Notes: generated by a model from the letters alone, not told the origin. A stretch of DNA of 64,000 nucleotides from Mycobacterium marseillense (GCF_010731675.1 NZ_AP022584.1:310001-374000); one strand, 5' to 3'. Counted from the first letter of the stretch, positions 16,392 through 25,532 are shown. Program-made: numbers and translations.

Positions 16392-17234
16392 GTGGCCGAG
16401 CCCGATATCATTCCGGATGAAGCTCCATGGGCGGAACCGGCGCCGTACTTCGAGCGCGACGAAAAGCGATTCGTACCAACACAAATCGCACGCGGCGGCT
16501 GGGGCCCATCGCTCAGTGGCCACGTCGTCGGCGGACTCTTGGCGTGGGCGGTCGAACGGGCCGCACCGGACACGGAGCTGCAACCGGCGCGGCTCACCGT
16601 CGACCTGCCCCGGCCGACGGCGCTCAAGCCGCTCGAAGTGCACACCGAGGTCCTCCAGGACCGACGGCGATTGCGGCTCGTCGAGGCCGTCATCATCCAG
16701 GACGGAGCCCCCGTGGCGCAGGCCAGCGCGCTGTTCGTGCGGCGCGGCCCCCAGCCCGACGGGCACGTCTGGTCACCGCCGGTGCAGATGCCGCCGCTGC
16801 CGCTGGGCGAGACGTCCCCGACGCTATTCATGCGCACCTACGGCTGGGGCTCAGACGTGCAGAACCCCGATCCGGAGTGGCCCCAGACCGACGGGCCGAA
16901 ATACACCTGGCTGCACGAGAATCGCCCGCTGATCGACGACGAACCCCTTAGCGCCTTCACCCGCGCGGCGATGGCCGGCGACATCACGGCCTCGATCGCC
17001 AACTGGGGCACCAACTCCCTGGAGTTCATCAATGTCGATTACACGCTCACGTTGACCCGGCTGCCCGAGGGCGCGCGAATCGGCCTGGCCTCCCTCACTC
17101 ATCACAGCCACGACGGGATCGCCAGCGGTTCGGCCGTCCTGGTCGACGAGAAGGGCCCGATCGGCACCGGTGTGTCGGTCGCCGTCGCGCACTCGGGATT
17201 TCGTCCGCGCTCCGCCGATCCGTCGGTGCGGTGA
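16392..17234 (+). CDS. Acyl-CoA thioesterase, double hot-dog
   Basis: 280 aa, TesB-like two-hot-dog thioesterase of the actinobacterial type. Recognisable segments are ARGGWGPSLSGHVVGGLLAWAVE near the N-terminus, LTVDLPRPT, and the C-terminal hot-dog strand LEFINVDYTLTLTRLPEG with DGIASGSAVLVDE. It would hydrolyse an acyl-CoA to free acid and CoA in the cytoplasm. GTG start with GAAGGG 7 nt before. It overlaps the acyl-CoA ligase gene by 4 bp (GTGA), so ester hydrolysis and CoA ligation are co-produced. Confidence 0.82.
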   Translation: MAEPDIIPDEAPWAEPAPYFERDEKRFVPTQIARGGWGPSLSGHVVGGLLAWAVERAAPDTELQPARLTVDLPRPTALKPLEVHTEVLQDRRRLRLVEAVIIQDGAPVAQASALFVRRGPQPDGHVWSPPVQMPPLPLGETSPTLFMRTYGWGSDVQNPDPEWPQTDGPKYTWLHENRPLIDDEPLSAFTRAAMAGDITASIANWGTNSLEFINVDYTLTLTRLPEGARIGLASLTHHSHDGIASGSAVLVDEKGPIGTGVSVAVAHSGFRPRSADPSVR

Positions 17235-18778
17235 CGTTGGCCGGCTCCGGCACGTTCTGGGCGTTGATCGCCGACGCGGCGCAACGCGGCTCAAACAGGC
17301 CGCTGCTGGCCGACGAGCACGGCCGCAGCCTGACCGCGCGCCAGCTGCACGACGCCGCGTGTGGCACCGCCGCCGCCCTCGCCGAACGGGGAGTCCGCGG
17401 GGGAACCGTGGTGTCCTGGCAGCTGCCCACCACGCTGGAAACCATGGTGGTGATGGCGGCGCTGGTCCGGCTCGGTGCGGTGCAAAACCCGATCATCCCG
17501 TTGCTGCGGGAAAGCGAAGTCGGCTTCATCACCGGCCAGTTGAACACCGAATTCTTGGTGGTACCGGAGGTTTGGCGCGGCTTCGATCACGGCGGTCTGG
17601 CTCGGGAGTTGGCACGGGACAAGGGTTTTGAGGTCATCACCGTCGACCTGGCCACGCCCCCGGCCGGCAAGCTGCGGCTAGCCCGCGCCGACCCCGGCTC
17701 CCTGCCCGCGCCCCCGCAATCGGCGGACGACGCCCGCTGGGTCTACTACTCCTCGGGGACCACCGCGGCCCCCAAAGGGATCCGCCACACCGACACCTCG
17801 GTCATCGCCGGCTCGGCCGGAGTGGTGGGCATGGTGGGGGCCACCAGCAGCGACGTGGACCCCGTCGCCTTCCCGATCGCCCATATCGGCGGGGCGGCGA
17901 TGCTGGCCACCGCCCTGCTGACCGGCATGCGGCTGGCGCTGTTCGAGTCGTTCGACCCCGCGACGACACCGCTGGCCATCGCCGCCCACAATCCGACGTT
18001 CCTGGGCACCGCGACCCCGTTCTTCGTGGCGTTCCTCGAAGCCCAACGCGCTCACGGTGATCGGCCGTTGTTCTCATCCGTGCGCGGTTGTCTGGCGGGA
18101 GGCGCGCCCATCACCGCCGAATTGGGCCGCCAAGTCCGCGAAACCTTCGGCATCGCCGGGATCGCCAACGCGTGGGGGATGACCGAGTTTCCGTGCGCGA
18201 CGTCGCCGCCACTGACCGCCCCGCCGGAGGTGCTCGACCATACCGTCGGCCCGCCGGTGCCCGGGGTCACGGTCCGCGTGGTCGACCGCCACGAGGTCGA
18301 ACTGGGCGTCGGGCAGGAAGGGGAGCTGCGCCTCAAGGGGCCCCAATGTTTCCTCGGCTATGCCGATCCTTCACTTGACGCCGAGGCGTTCGACAACGAG
18401 GGCTGGCTGCGCACAGGCGATCTCGGCCTGATCGACGCGGACGGCAACGTCAGCGTCACGGGTCGCACCAAAGATGCGATCATCCGCAACGCGGAGAACA
18501 TCTCCGCCCTCGAAATCGAGAATGCGCTCGCTACCCATCCCGACGTCGCCGACGTGGCCGTCATCGGGATCCCCGACCCACGCACCGGCGAACGCGTCTG
18601 CGCCGTCGTGGTACCTGCGTCCGCCGGCGGTGTGTCGCTGGAATCCCTTGTCCAGCACTGTCAATCGCGGGGGCTGAGCCGTTACAAGCACCCCGAGCAC
18701 GTTGTGGTCGTCGACACGCTGCCGCGCAATCAATTCGGCAAGGTGATCAAGAAGGACCTGCGCGACGCATTCAGGTGA
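17231..18778 (+). CDS. AMP-dependent acyl-CoA synthetase (FadD-like)
   Basis: 515 aa, adenylate-forming ligase activating a carboxylic acid to acyl-CoA with ATP. The ATP loop YYSSGTTAAPKG is at ~171-183, WGMTEF after ~315, the hinge GWLRTGDLG at ~390, and the C-terminal catalytic Lys in NQFGKVIKKDL at ~503. Substrate range is not predictable; it resembles cyclohexanecarboxylate/long-chain ligases. GTG start coupled to the thioesterase. Convergent with the next gene across palindromic element copy 2. Confidence 0.9.
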   Translation: MTLAGSGTFWALIADAAQRGSNRPLLADEHGRSLTARQLHDAACGTAAALAERGVRGGTVVSWQLPTTLETMVVMAALVRLGAVQNPIIPLLRESEVGFITGQLNTEFLVVPEVWRGFDHGGLARELARDKGFEVITVDLATPPAGKLRLARADPGSLPAPPQSADDARWVYYSSGTTAAPKGIRHTDTSVIAGSAGVVGMVGATSSDVDPVAFPIAHIGGAAMLATALLTGMRLALFESFDPATTPLAIAAHNPTFLGTATPFFVAFLEAQRAHGDRPLFSSVRGCLAGGAPITAELGRQVRETFGIAGIANAWGMTEFPCATSPPLTAPPEVLDHTVGPPVPGVTVRVVDRHEVELGVGQEGELRLKGPQCFLGYADPSLDAEAFDNEGWLRTGDLGLIDADGNVSVTGRTKDAIIRNAENISALEIENALATHPDVADVAVIGIPDPRTGERVCAVVVPASAGGVSLESLVQHCQSRGLSRYKHPEHVVVVDTLPRNQFGKVIKKDLRDAFR

Positions 18779-18797
18779 TTGATGCGATCCCGCGGAC

Positions 18798-18843
18798 GTA
18801 ACGCCACGGCGAGATTTCGCCTGAATTTTCGCCGTGGCGTTAC
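18798..18843. repeat. Palindromic intergenic element, copy 2
   Basis: GTAACGCCACGGCGA (18798-18812) and its perfect complement (18829-18843) enclose 16 nt. Arms are those of the element at 3815-3860 and the loop resembles that copy in reverse orientation. A further TGGCGTTACGTGCG repeat follows. It sits between convergent genes. Confidence 0.75.
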
Positions 18844-18868
18844 GTGCGTGGCGTTACGTGCGCGGCCG

Positions 18869-19489
18869 CTACAGCCCCTTGGGCGCGTCGCGCACCGCCT
18901 GCACCGCCGCGGCGTCGCCGTCGAACTCGACCTGGGCCGCGCGCCCGACGGAGAACAGCAACAGCTCCGCGGGCGCACCGGTCACCGTGACCGCCGGACC
19001 CTGACCGGCGGTGAGCAGCGTCTTGCCCTCCGGGGTCCGCAACGCCACCCGGCCGGGCGCCTTGGCGAGGGTCAGCCGGGCCATCAGCGGCAGGGTGCGG
19101 CGCAGCATCGTGCTCAGCGCGGGCTCCAGCGCGCGCGGCTGCCAGCCCGGCTGCGCGCGGCGCACGTCCTCGTGATGGATGAACATCTCGGCGACGTTGG
19201 CCACCGGGTCGAGCAGTTTGAGCGGCGAGTACACCGGCGGTCCGGCGGCGACCTTGCCCACCAGCTCGTCCCACTCGTTTCGCTCACTCACCTGGTTCTG
19301 CACCTTGGCGGTGTGAGAGGCGAAGAACGGGATCAGGATGCCCGGGGCGGCGTCGGGGCGGTACTCCCGGATCATCAGGTGGGCGGCCAGGTCCCGGGTC
19401 GTCCAGCCCTCGCAGAGCGTGGGTGCGTCCGGACCGACGCCGCGCAGGGTTTCCACGAGGGCGGCGCGTTCACGTTGAGCAACAGACAT
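18869..19489 (-). CDS. TIGR03085-type DinB-like (maleylpyruvate isomerase family) protein
   Basis: 206 aa. The N-terminal four-helix DinB-like/MDMPI fold is marked by ERAALVETLRGVGPDAPTLCEGWTTRDLAAHL and by HHED in the metal-binding helix (MFIHHEDVRRA). The C-terminal half is alpha/beta. Relatives use mycothiol or a divalent metal; no reaction is assigned for this subgroup. ATG 19489 (MSVAQRER) is chosen; the frame runs upstream to 19543 without a ribosome site. Divergent from htpG with 104 bp between starts. Confidence 0.82.
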   Translation of the reverse strand: MSVAQRERAALVETLRGVGPDAPTLCEGWTTRDLAAHLMIREYRPDAAPGILIPFFASHTAKVQNQVSERNEWDELVGKVAAGPPVYSPLKLLDPVANVAEMFIHHEDVRRAQPGWQPRALEPALSTMLRRTLPLMARLTLAKAPGRVALRTPEGKTLLTAGQGPAVTVTGAPAELLLFSVGRAAQVEFDGDAAAVQAVRDAPKGL

Positions 19490-19558
19490 GCGTTCAGCGT
19501 AGAGCCGGTCGCCCCCGAAGAGGACGGGTCCACCGAACACCAACGCCCGGCGGCTCGG

Positions 19559-19564
19559 TAAATT
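19559..19564 (+). promoter_or_regulatory. htpG -10 element
   Basis: TAAATT lies about 30 nt before the htpG start and would give a ~23-nt leader containing GAAGGGA. I did not find a clear -35 or CIRCE/HAIR heat-shock element. Confidence 0.4.
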
Positions 19565-19593
19565 TGAAACGTCATGTTGTCGAAGGGAATGTC

Positions 19594-21528
19594 ATGAACG
19601 CGCACGTCGAGCAGTTGGAGTTTCAGGCAGAGGCTCGCCAACTGCTGGATCTGATGGTCCACTCGGTCTACTCCAACAAGGACTCGTTCCTGCGGGAGCT
19701 GATCTCCAACGCCTCCGACGCGTTGGACAAGCTTCGGCTCGAAGCGTTCCGCAACAAGGATCTCGACGCCGACACCTCCGACCTGCACATCGAGATCGAC
19801 GTCGACCACCAGGCGCGCACCCTGACCATCCGCGACAACGGCATCGGCATGACCCGCGCCGAAGTGGTCGACCTGATCGGGACGCTGGCCAAGTCGGGCA
19901 CCGCCGAGCTGCGCCAGCAACTCCGCGAGGCCAAGAACGCCAAGAACGAGGCCGCCTCCGAGGAACTCATCGGCCAGTTCGGCATCGGCTTCTATTCGAG
20001 CTTCATGGTGGCCGACAAGGTCGAACTACTCACCCGCAAGGCCGGCGAGAGCGACGCCACCAAATGGGAATCCAGCGGCGAGGGCACCTACACGATCGAA
20101 TCGATCGACGGTGCGCCGCAGGGGACGTCGGTCATCCTGCACCTCAAGCCCGAAGACGCCGAGGACGAGCTGCACGACTACACCTCGGAGTTCAAGCTCC
20201 GGGGTCTGGTCAAGAAGTACTCCGACTTCATCGCCTGGCCCATTCGTATGCAGGTCGAGCGCCGGGAACCGGCTGCCGAGGAAGGCGGCGAGGAGACCGT
20301 CACCATCGAGACCGAGACCCTCAACTCGATGAAGGCGCTGTGGGCCAGGCCCAAAGACGAGGTCTCCGAGGAGGAGTACAAGGAGTTCTACAAGCACATC
20401 GCGCACGCGTGGGACGACCCGCTCGAAGTCATCGCGATGAAGGCCGAGGGCACCTTCGAATACCAGGCGCTGCTGTTCATTCCGTCGCACGCGCCGTTCG
20501 ATCTGTTCAACCGCGACGCCCAGATCGGCATCCAGCTCTACGTCAAGCGCGTGTTCATCATGGGCGACTGCGACCAGCTCATGCCCGAATACCTGCGTTT
20601 CGTCAAGGGTGTGGTTGACGCGCAGGACATGTCGCTCAATGTCTCGCGCGAGATCCTGCAACAGGACCGCCAGATCAACGCCATCCGCCGGCGCTTGACC
20701 AAGAAGGTCCTGTCCACCATCAAGGATCTGCAGTCCGAGCGCCCCGACGACTATCGGACCTTCTGGACCCAATTCGGCCGGGTCGTCAAGGAAGGCCTGC
20801 TGTCGGACTTCGACAACCAGGAGACGTTGCTGCAGATCTCCTCGTTCGCCTCGACGCACAGCGAGGAGGAAGCCACCACGCTCGCCCAGTACGTGGAGCG
20901 CATGAAGGACGGCCAGACGCAGATCTTCTACGCCACGGGGGAGACGCGTCAGCAGATCCTCAAGTCGCCGCATCTCGAGGCGTTCAAGGCCAAGGGCTAC
21001 GAGGTGCTGCTGCTCACCGACCCCGTCGACGAGGTCTGGGTGGGCACGGTGACCGAATTCGACGGCAAGCCGCTGCAGTCGATCGCCAAGGGCGAGGTGG
21101 ACCTCAGCGCCGAGGGCGACGAGAGCGAGGCCGAGCGCGAAGAGCAGCAGAAGGAATTCGCCGACCTGCTCACCTGGCTGAAGGACACCCTGGCCGATCA
21201 CGTCAAGGAAGTTCGGCTCTCCACCCGGCTGACCGACTCGCCGGCCTGCCTGATCACCGACGCCTTCGGGATCACGCCCGCGCTTGCGCGCCTCTACCGC
21301 GCCTCGGGGCAGGACATTCCGGTGGGCAAGCGGATCCTCGAGCTCAATCCGAACCACCCGCTGGTCACCGGCTTGCGTCAGGCACACCGGGACCGCAGTG
21401 ACGACCCGTCCATCGCCGAGACCGCCGAATTGCTCTACGGCACAGCGCTTCTCGCCGAAGGCGGCGCACTCGACGACCCGGCACGGTTTGCCGAGATGCT
21501 GGCCGATCGGTTGGCCCGGACGGTGTAG
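19594..21528 (+). CDS. htpG: Molecular chaperone HtpG (Hsp90)
   Basis: 644 aa, full-length bacterial Hsp90. The N-terminal GHKL ATPase domain shows NASDALDKLRLEAF, DNGIGM, GTLAKSGT and GQFGIGFYSSFMV; the middle domain has LFIPSHAPFDLF and NVSREILQQ; the C-terminal dimerisation domain ends at LARTV. It is a cytosolic ATP-dependent foldase. GAAGGGA precedes ATG 19594; the upstream extension of the frame lacks homology. A charged EAEREEQQ linker is near residue 510. M. tuberculosis has one htpG (Rv2299c), near a relative of the next small gene. Confidence 0.96.
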   Translation: MNAHVEQLEFQAEARQLLDLMVHSVYSNKDSFLRELISNASDALDKLRLEAFRNKDLDADTSDLHIEIDVDHQARTLTIRDNGIGMTRAEVVDLIGTLAKSGTAELRQQLREAKNAKNEAASEELIGQFGIGFYSSFMVADKVELLTRKAGESDATKWESSGEGTYTIESIDGAPQGTSVILHLKPEDAEDELHDYTSEFKLRGLVKKYSDFIAWPIRMQVERREPAAEEGGEETVTIETETLNSMKALWARPKDEVSEEEYKEFYKHIAHAWDDPLEVIAMKAEGTFEYQALLFIPSHAPFDLFNRDAQIGIQLYVKRVFIMGDCDQLMPEYLRFVKGVVDAQDMSLNVSREILQQDRQINAIRRRLTKKVLSTIKDLQSERPDDYRTFWTQFGRVVKEGLLSDFDNQETLLQISSFASTHSEEEATTLAQYVERMKDGQTQIFYATGETRQQILKSPHLEAFKAKGYEVLLLTDPVDEVWVGTVTEFDGKPLQSIAKGEVDLSAEGDESEAEREEQQKEFADLLTWLKDTLADHVKEVRLSTRLTDSPACLITDAFGITPALARLYRASGQDIPVGKRILELNPNHPLVTGLRQAHRDRSDDPSIAETAELLYGTALLAEGGALDDPARFAEMLADRLARTV

Positions 21529-21596
21529 GCGGGTCCTCGCCGGCAATTGAGCAGTTTTAGGGATTGAAAAGCCCCCGGCGGGGATACTTAGGTCGC

Positions 21597-21812
21597 ATGG
21601 CTGAGTTTCGCGTGATCGACCCGCACGGGCGGGTCGTCGCGACGAAGAATTTCGTTAACGCGGAGGGCGCCCACGCATGGTTCGTCCACTCTGTCGGCGG
21701 CAACACCGAGCTGGGCTGGCGCATGGAGGTCAACGACGACGGGCAGTGGGCCTTCTTCGATGACACCGAAGGCTTTACCGCCCCGGTGAGCCGCCGGCCG
21801 ACGAAGCGCTGA
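21597..21812 (+). CDS. Small conserved mycobacterial protein (Rv2302-like)
   Basis: 71 aa, one compact alpha/beta unit (AEFRVIDPHGRVVATK, HSVGGNTELGWRMEVN, GQWAFFDDTEG). It resembles the small conserved protein Rv2302 encoded near htpG in M. tuberculosis (from memory). No signal peptide, cysteines or recognised catalytic motif. The ATG 21597 is chosen; no strong Shine-Dalgarno is present. Function unknown. Confidence 0.75.
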   Translation: MAEFRVIDPHGRVVATKNFVNAEGAHAWFVHSVGGNTELGWRMEVNDDGQWAFFDDTEGFTAPVSRRPTKR

Positions 21813-21842
21813 ATCGACGATCGACGCGCGTGGTCGTCCACG

Positions 21843-21848
21843 TAGGCT
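21843..21848 (+). promoter_or_regulatory. -10 element of leaderless promoter
   Basis: TAGGCT lies 6 nt before the ATG at 21855, predicting leaderless transcription of the LLM oxidoreductase gene. Confidence 0.5.
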
Positions 21849-21854
21849 CCCACC

Positions 21855-22874
21855 ATGCAGGTCGACGCGATGACGACTCCCCAGCCGCTCGGTCAAATCG
21901 GCGAGCTTGCCCGACGAACCCAGTCCGCCGGCTTCTCCGGTCTGTTGTTCACCGAGACGGGCCGCACCGCCTACCTGAACGCCGCCGTCGCCTCGCAGTC
22001 CGCGCCCGACCTCGAACTGTCCACGGGCGTCGCGGTGGCCTTCCCGCGCAGCCCCTTCGTCACCGCCGCCGCCGCGTGGGAATTGCAGGAGGCGACCGAG
22101 GGAAAGTTTCGGCTGGGGTTGGGAACCCAGGTGCGCACCCACGTGGTGCGCCGCTACGGCACGGCCTTCGAGCGGCCCGGCCCGCGCCTGCGCGACTACC
22201 TGCTCGCCGTGAAGGCGTGTTTCGCGGCGTTTCGCTCCGGGACGCTCGATCACCACGGCGACTTCTACGATCTCGACTTCATCACCCCGCAGTGGAGCCC
22301 CGGGGCCATCGGTGCCCCCGACCCGAAAGTCGATATCGCGGCGGTGAATCCGTGGATGCTGCGGATGGCCGGCGAGGTGGCCGACGGGGTGCACGTCCAC
22401 CCGATCGGCGAACCGGGATACCTGGCCCGTCACGTGCTGCCGACGGTCGCCGAAGGGGCGGCCAAGGCCGGGCGATCGGTGTCGGACCTCGCGATCATTG
22501 TGCCCGTCATGACGATCGTCGGTGACAGCGACGAAGAGCGCGACAAGCAACGCGAAGTGGTGCGCGCCAGCATGGCGTTCTACGGAAGCACGCCCAACTA
22601 CGCATTCATTTGGGACGAGGCCGGTTTCGAGGGCACGACCGCCCGGATCCGGGAGAAGCAGAAGGCCGGCGACTTCGCCGGCATGGCGGCCCAGGTCACC
22701 GATGAGCACATCGCCGTCTTCGCCACCGAGTCGAGCTGGGACGGGCTGGCCGACGCGCTGACGGGCAAATACGCCGGGATGGCAACGCGTTTGGTGATGT
22801 ACAACTCCGTCGCCGACCAGGACCGCTTCGAGCGCTACGGCGAGGTGGCCCGCCGGATACGGGAACGCCAATAG
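21855..22874 (+). CDS. LLM-class F420-dependent oxidoreductase
   Basis: 339 aa, luciferase-like TIM barrel of the F420-using TIGR03617-like subgroup. Typical segments are GFSGLLFTETGRTAYLNAA, RSPFVTAAAAWELQEATEGKFRLGLGTQV and GDFYDLDFITPQWSPG, followed by the phosphate-binding strand around DIAAVNPWMLRMAGEVADG. Such enzymes move hydride between F420 and an organic substrate, unknown here. Stand-alone gene with its own leaderless promoter. Confidence 0.87.
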   Translation: MQVDAMTTPQPLGQIGELARRTQSAGFSGLLFTETGRTAYLNAAVASQSAPDLELSTGVAVAFPRSPFVTAAAAWELQEATEGKFRLGLGTQVRTHVVRRYGTAFERPGPRLRDYLLAVKACFAAFRSGTLDHHGDFYDLDFITPQWSPGAIGAPDPKVDIAAVNPWMLRMAGEVADGVHVHPIGEPGYLARHVLPTVAEGAAKAGRSVSDLAIIVPVMTIVGDSDEERDKQREVVRASMAFYGSTPNYAFIWDEAGFEGTTARIREKQKAGDFAGMAAQVTDEHIAVFATESSWDGLADALTGKYAGMATRLVMYNSVADQDRFERYGEVARRIRERQ

Positions 22875-22902
22875 GTTTACGGCAGAAGGCTATTGGGATC
22901 CG

Positions 22903-23652
22903 TTACTGTTTGTCGACCTTCGCGCCGATCTGGTTGGTGATGTTGACGCCGAGGTCCCCGACATCCTTGCGGCACGCGTCGACGTCGATGACGACGTTGC
23001 GGCGGGCGGTCAGGACCCGCTGGCAGGGCACCGTGACGTTCGTGCCGTCCGCGTTGATCGTCACGGTCACCGAAGTGCTCAGCACCCCGTTGGCGTTGGA
23101 CACCGATCCCACCTTCCACTGCAGTTCGGGGTGGGTGCCGTCGGCCGGGACGGTGTCCTGGCGATTGGCGCAGGCGGGCCAGCGCTGCGACGCGGTGGTG
23201 AAGAACGCGCTCGCCTGCTCGGGGGAGGGGAACGACACGACAAATTGGTAGACGTCAGGGCTTTCCAATTGGTTGGCGCCGGGGGGCGTCGGCGCAATGT
23301 CGTGGTAGCCGTACACGCCGGTGCTTCCGCTGTCGACGTATTCGGACGCCAGTCCCGCATGGATCGTGTACCTGCATTCGGGCGGGAATGTGTAGTCGGT
23401 GCGGTGCACCGGGTCTTCACCGAGGTTGGTGAACGGCGGATCGCTCGTCGTTCCCCGGGTGCCCAGCATGCTGTCGATCTCGTCGGGGCTGAGCATCAGG
23501 TTGGGCAGCGCGGCCTTCTCGAGGGGCGTCTGCGGCGAGGCCGCGGTGGTGGTGCTCGACGACGCGGCGGTATCGCCCGCGTTGCTGTCGCCGCACCCGG
23601 CCACGAGCATCCCGGCAGCAGCGACGGCGACGGCGGCAGTTAGCTGGCGCAT
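22903..23652 (-). CDS. Sensor-domain lipoprotein (PknH extracellular-domain type)
   Basis: 249 aa. Lipoprotein signal with lipobox LVAGC (Cys20), then a Ser/Thr-rich tether (~25-45) and a ~200-residue exported domain resembling the C-terminal sensor domain of PknH and the LppH/LpqQ lipoproteins: LMLSPDEIDSMLGT, cysteines in PPECRY, WPACAN and PCQRV, and a final DACRKDV. The paired Cys pattern suggests two disulfides. Ligand unknown. ATG 23652 is preferred because the signal peptide begins there; the frame continues 117 bp upstream. Confidence 0.84.
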   Translation of the reverse strand: MRQLTAAVAVAAAGMLVAGCGDSNAGDTAASSSTTTAASPQTPLEKAALPNLMLSPDEIDSMLGTRGTTSDPPFTNLGEDPVHRTDYTFPPECRYTIHAGLASEYVDSGSTGVYGYHDIAPTPPGANQLESPDVYQFVVSFPSPEQASAFFTTASQRWPACANRQDTVPADGTHPELQWKVGSVSNANGVLSTSVTVTINADGTNVTVPCQRVLTARRNVVIDVDACRKDVGDLGVNITNQIGAKVDKQ

Positions 23653-23750
23653 GGTGGGTGCCCTTCCTGCTTGAGCCGACTCCTGAGAGGTCGTTTGCGG
23701 TGGAGCATACGACAGCACCGTGCGCCGCGAGCCGGTTCGGCACGAAGCGC

Positions 23751-23756
23751 TATGTT
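23751..23756 (+). promoter_or_regulatory. -10 element of leaderless promoter
   Basis: TATGTT lies 6 nt before the GTG at 23763 and fixes the start of the VOC-family gene. Confidence 0.5.
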
Positions 23757-23762
23757 CGCGGG

Positions 23763-24149
23763 GTGTCACCAGTGAACTTCGCGTCCGTCGCGCCGATCAT
23801 TCCCGTTCGCAATCTCGATGCCGCCCTGGACCGCTACCGCCGGCTCGGGTTCGACGCCCGCGCCTACGACGGCCCGGACCGCTACGGCTTCGCCGACCGC
23901 GGGTCGGTGTCGCTGCACCTCACCGAGTGGGACGAACACGACCCGCTGCGCACCGCCGCGAGTGTGTACTTCTACGTCAGCGACGCCGACGCGCTCTACG
24001 CCGAGTGGTCCGCGGTGGACGATCTCGAGGGGCGCTTGATCGCGCCGCAGGACACCGCCTACGGATTGCGGGAGTTCGCCTACGTCGATCCCGACGGCAC
24101 CGCGCACCGTGTCGGATCACCGCTAGCCTGGTCAGGCGGGTTCCCTTGA
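23763..24149 (+). CDS. VOC-family (glyoxalase/bleomycin-resistance-like) protein
   Basis: 128 aa, a single vicinal-oxygen-chelate protein with two beta-alpha-beta-beta-beta units: APIIPVRNLDAALDRYRRLGF, SVSLHLTEWDEHDP, SVYFYVSDADALYAEW, REFAYVDPDGTAHRVG. The closest general type is bleomycin-binding/glyoxalase-like; enzyme activity is not shown. GTG start from the leaderless promoter. The last 18 bp overlap the convergent transporter gene. Confidence 0.82.
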   Translation: MSPVNFASVAPIIPVRNLDAALDRYRRLGFDARAYDGPDRYGFADRGSVSLHLTEWDEHDPLRTAASVYFYVSDADALYAEWSAVDDLEGRLIAPQDTAYGLREFAYVDPDGTAHRVGSPLAWSGGFP

Positions 24150-25028
24150 GAGACTGGGCTTTTCGTCATCCGAGGGGGCGGAAGAGGCCTGGCTGTGCGC
24201 CAGCGCTATCGTCGCCGCCACCATCACGGCGACCGAAACGCCCAAAGCCACCAGGCCGACGCCGTTGGTGTGCAGCGTCTCGCCCAACACGGTGACACCG
24301 AGCGTCGATCCGACGACCGGCTCGGCGACGGTCACCGCTGGAAGCGACGCGGTGAGTGGGCCGGCCCGAAACGCCGATTGCTCCCAGGCGGTGGCCGCGA
24401 TCGCCAGCACGATCCACACGTACAACTCGGGTGTGCGTAACAACGCCGGGATGCCGCGGTCGAGTTGGTCGACGACGCCCTTGGTCACGACCGAAAACAG
24501 CCCCCACAGCGAACCGGACAACAGGCCCAGCAACAGCGCGGCGACCCGTCCCGGGAACATTCGCGCGCCGATCACACACAGGATCAGGACCGGGCCCATG
24601 ACCAGCGCCACGATGGTCCAGGTCTGCACCGACCCGCGTGGCATGCCGGCCTGAGGGTCGCCGACCGTGAGGATCACCGCGACCGCCGCCACCAGCAGCA
24701 TGGCCCAAAACCCTTGCCGCCGTGTGACTCTGCGGTGATTCGCCCTCGCGCTGATGACCAACGCGAACAGCAGCGAGGTCACCAACAGCGCTTGGACCAG
24801 CACCACCGAACCCACGCCCAGCGCCGCGGCCTGAAACCCGAAGCCGGCCGCGGCCACGAGGCTGCCCGCCCACCATCGGCGATCGCGCAGGAGCCGGCGA
24901 AACAGCGCGACGGTGCCGACCGGTTGGTCGGTGACCCGCTGAGCGGATCGCTGCTGGACGGCATCCCCGACGCCGACCATCAAGGCGGCCGCCACCGCGA
25001 GCGCCACTGCTATGCCTGTCGTGCCCAC
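24132..25028 (-). CDS. EamA/DMT-family membrane transporter
   Basis: 298 aa, about ten transmembrane helices arranged as two EamA halves (~5-140 and ~150-285), typical of drug/metabolite exporters. GVGDAVQQRSAQRV in the first loop and AEPVVGSTLGVTVLGETLHTNG in the ninth-helix region are characteristic. Substrate unknown. GTG start. Ends inside the convergent VOC gene (18-bp overlap). DoxX and alcohol dehydrogenase genes lie upstream on the same strand's template but are separate units by spacing. Confidence 0.85.
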   Translation of the reverse strand: MGTTGIAVALAVAAALMVGVGDAVQQRSAQRVTDQPVGTVALFRRLLRDRRWWAGSLVAAAGFGFQAAALGVGSVVLVQALLVTSLLFALVISARANHRRVTRRQGFWAMLLVAAVAVILTVGDPQAGMPRGSVQTWTIVALVMGPVLILCVIGARMFPGRVAALLLGLLSGSLWGLFSVVTKGVVDQLDRGIPALLRTPELYVWIVLAIAATAWEQSAFRAGPLTASLPAVTVAEPVVGSTLGVTVLGETLHTNGVGLVALGVSVAVMVAATIALAHSQASSAPSDDEKPSLSREPA

Positions 25029-25139
25029 TGGTCCTTCCCTCGACCGTCAACCGCTTGCGCCGCAACGGCTTTGCGGCAGTGGCTTCGTGGCGCACCGGTC
25101 ACAGGCGCACCACGCGTCCCTCTGCCGGGCGACAGGCGG

Positions 25140-25532
25140 TCAGCTCGCGCGCCGGATCTTGAGCGCGGTGGTGATCATGGGAATCTGCAGCGGCAGCCGG
25201 GCCAGGGCGAAGACCCGCATCGCCCACGGCTTGTCCCACCACAGCCGGACCATGTTGACGTTGCCCGGGAAGACCCCGACGAACAGGGCGACGGCGGCCA
25301 GCGCCGCGGCTCGCCGGGTGCGCCGCGGCACCAGCAGCGCCCCGATCGTCAGCTCGGCCACTCCCGATCCGTAGGTGTAGAACCGCGGGCTGCCGGGCAG
25401 CTCGACGGGAATGATCGAGTCGAACGGCTTGGGCGCCACGAAGTGCAGGGTGCCGATGCCGAGCAGCATCGCCGCGACACGGTAGGCGAGTTGCTGGGTG
25501 GCGTCACGGCCGGCGACGGGTCTGATTGTCAT
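25140..25532 (-). CDS. DoxX-family membrane protein
   Basis: 130 aa, four hydrophobic helices (~18-36, ~55-72, ~78-98, ~108-125) as in DoxX/DoxD-like proteins. HFVAPKPFDSIIP after the first helix and GVFPGNVNM before the last are family-like. DoxX relatives associate with redox or sulfur enzymes and in mycobacteria with SodA/SseA complexes; this copy's role is unknown. It starts 30 bp downstream of the alcohol dehydrogenase stop on the same strand, so co-transcription is likely. Confidence 0.82.
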   Translation of the reverse strand: MTIRPVAGRDATQQLAYRVAAMLLGIGTLHFVAPKPFDSIIPVELPGSPRFYTYGSGVAELTIGALLVPRRTRRAAALAAVALFVGVFPGNVNMVRLWWDKPWAMRVFALARLPLQIPMITTALKIRRAS

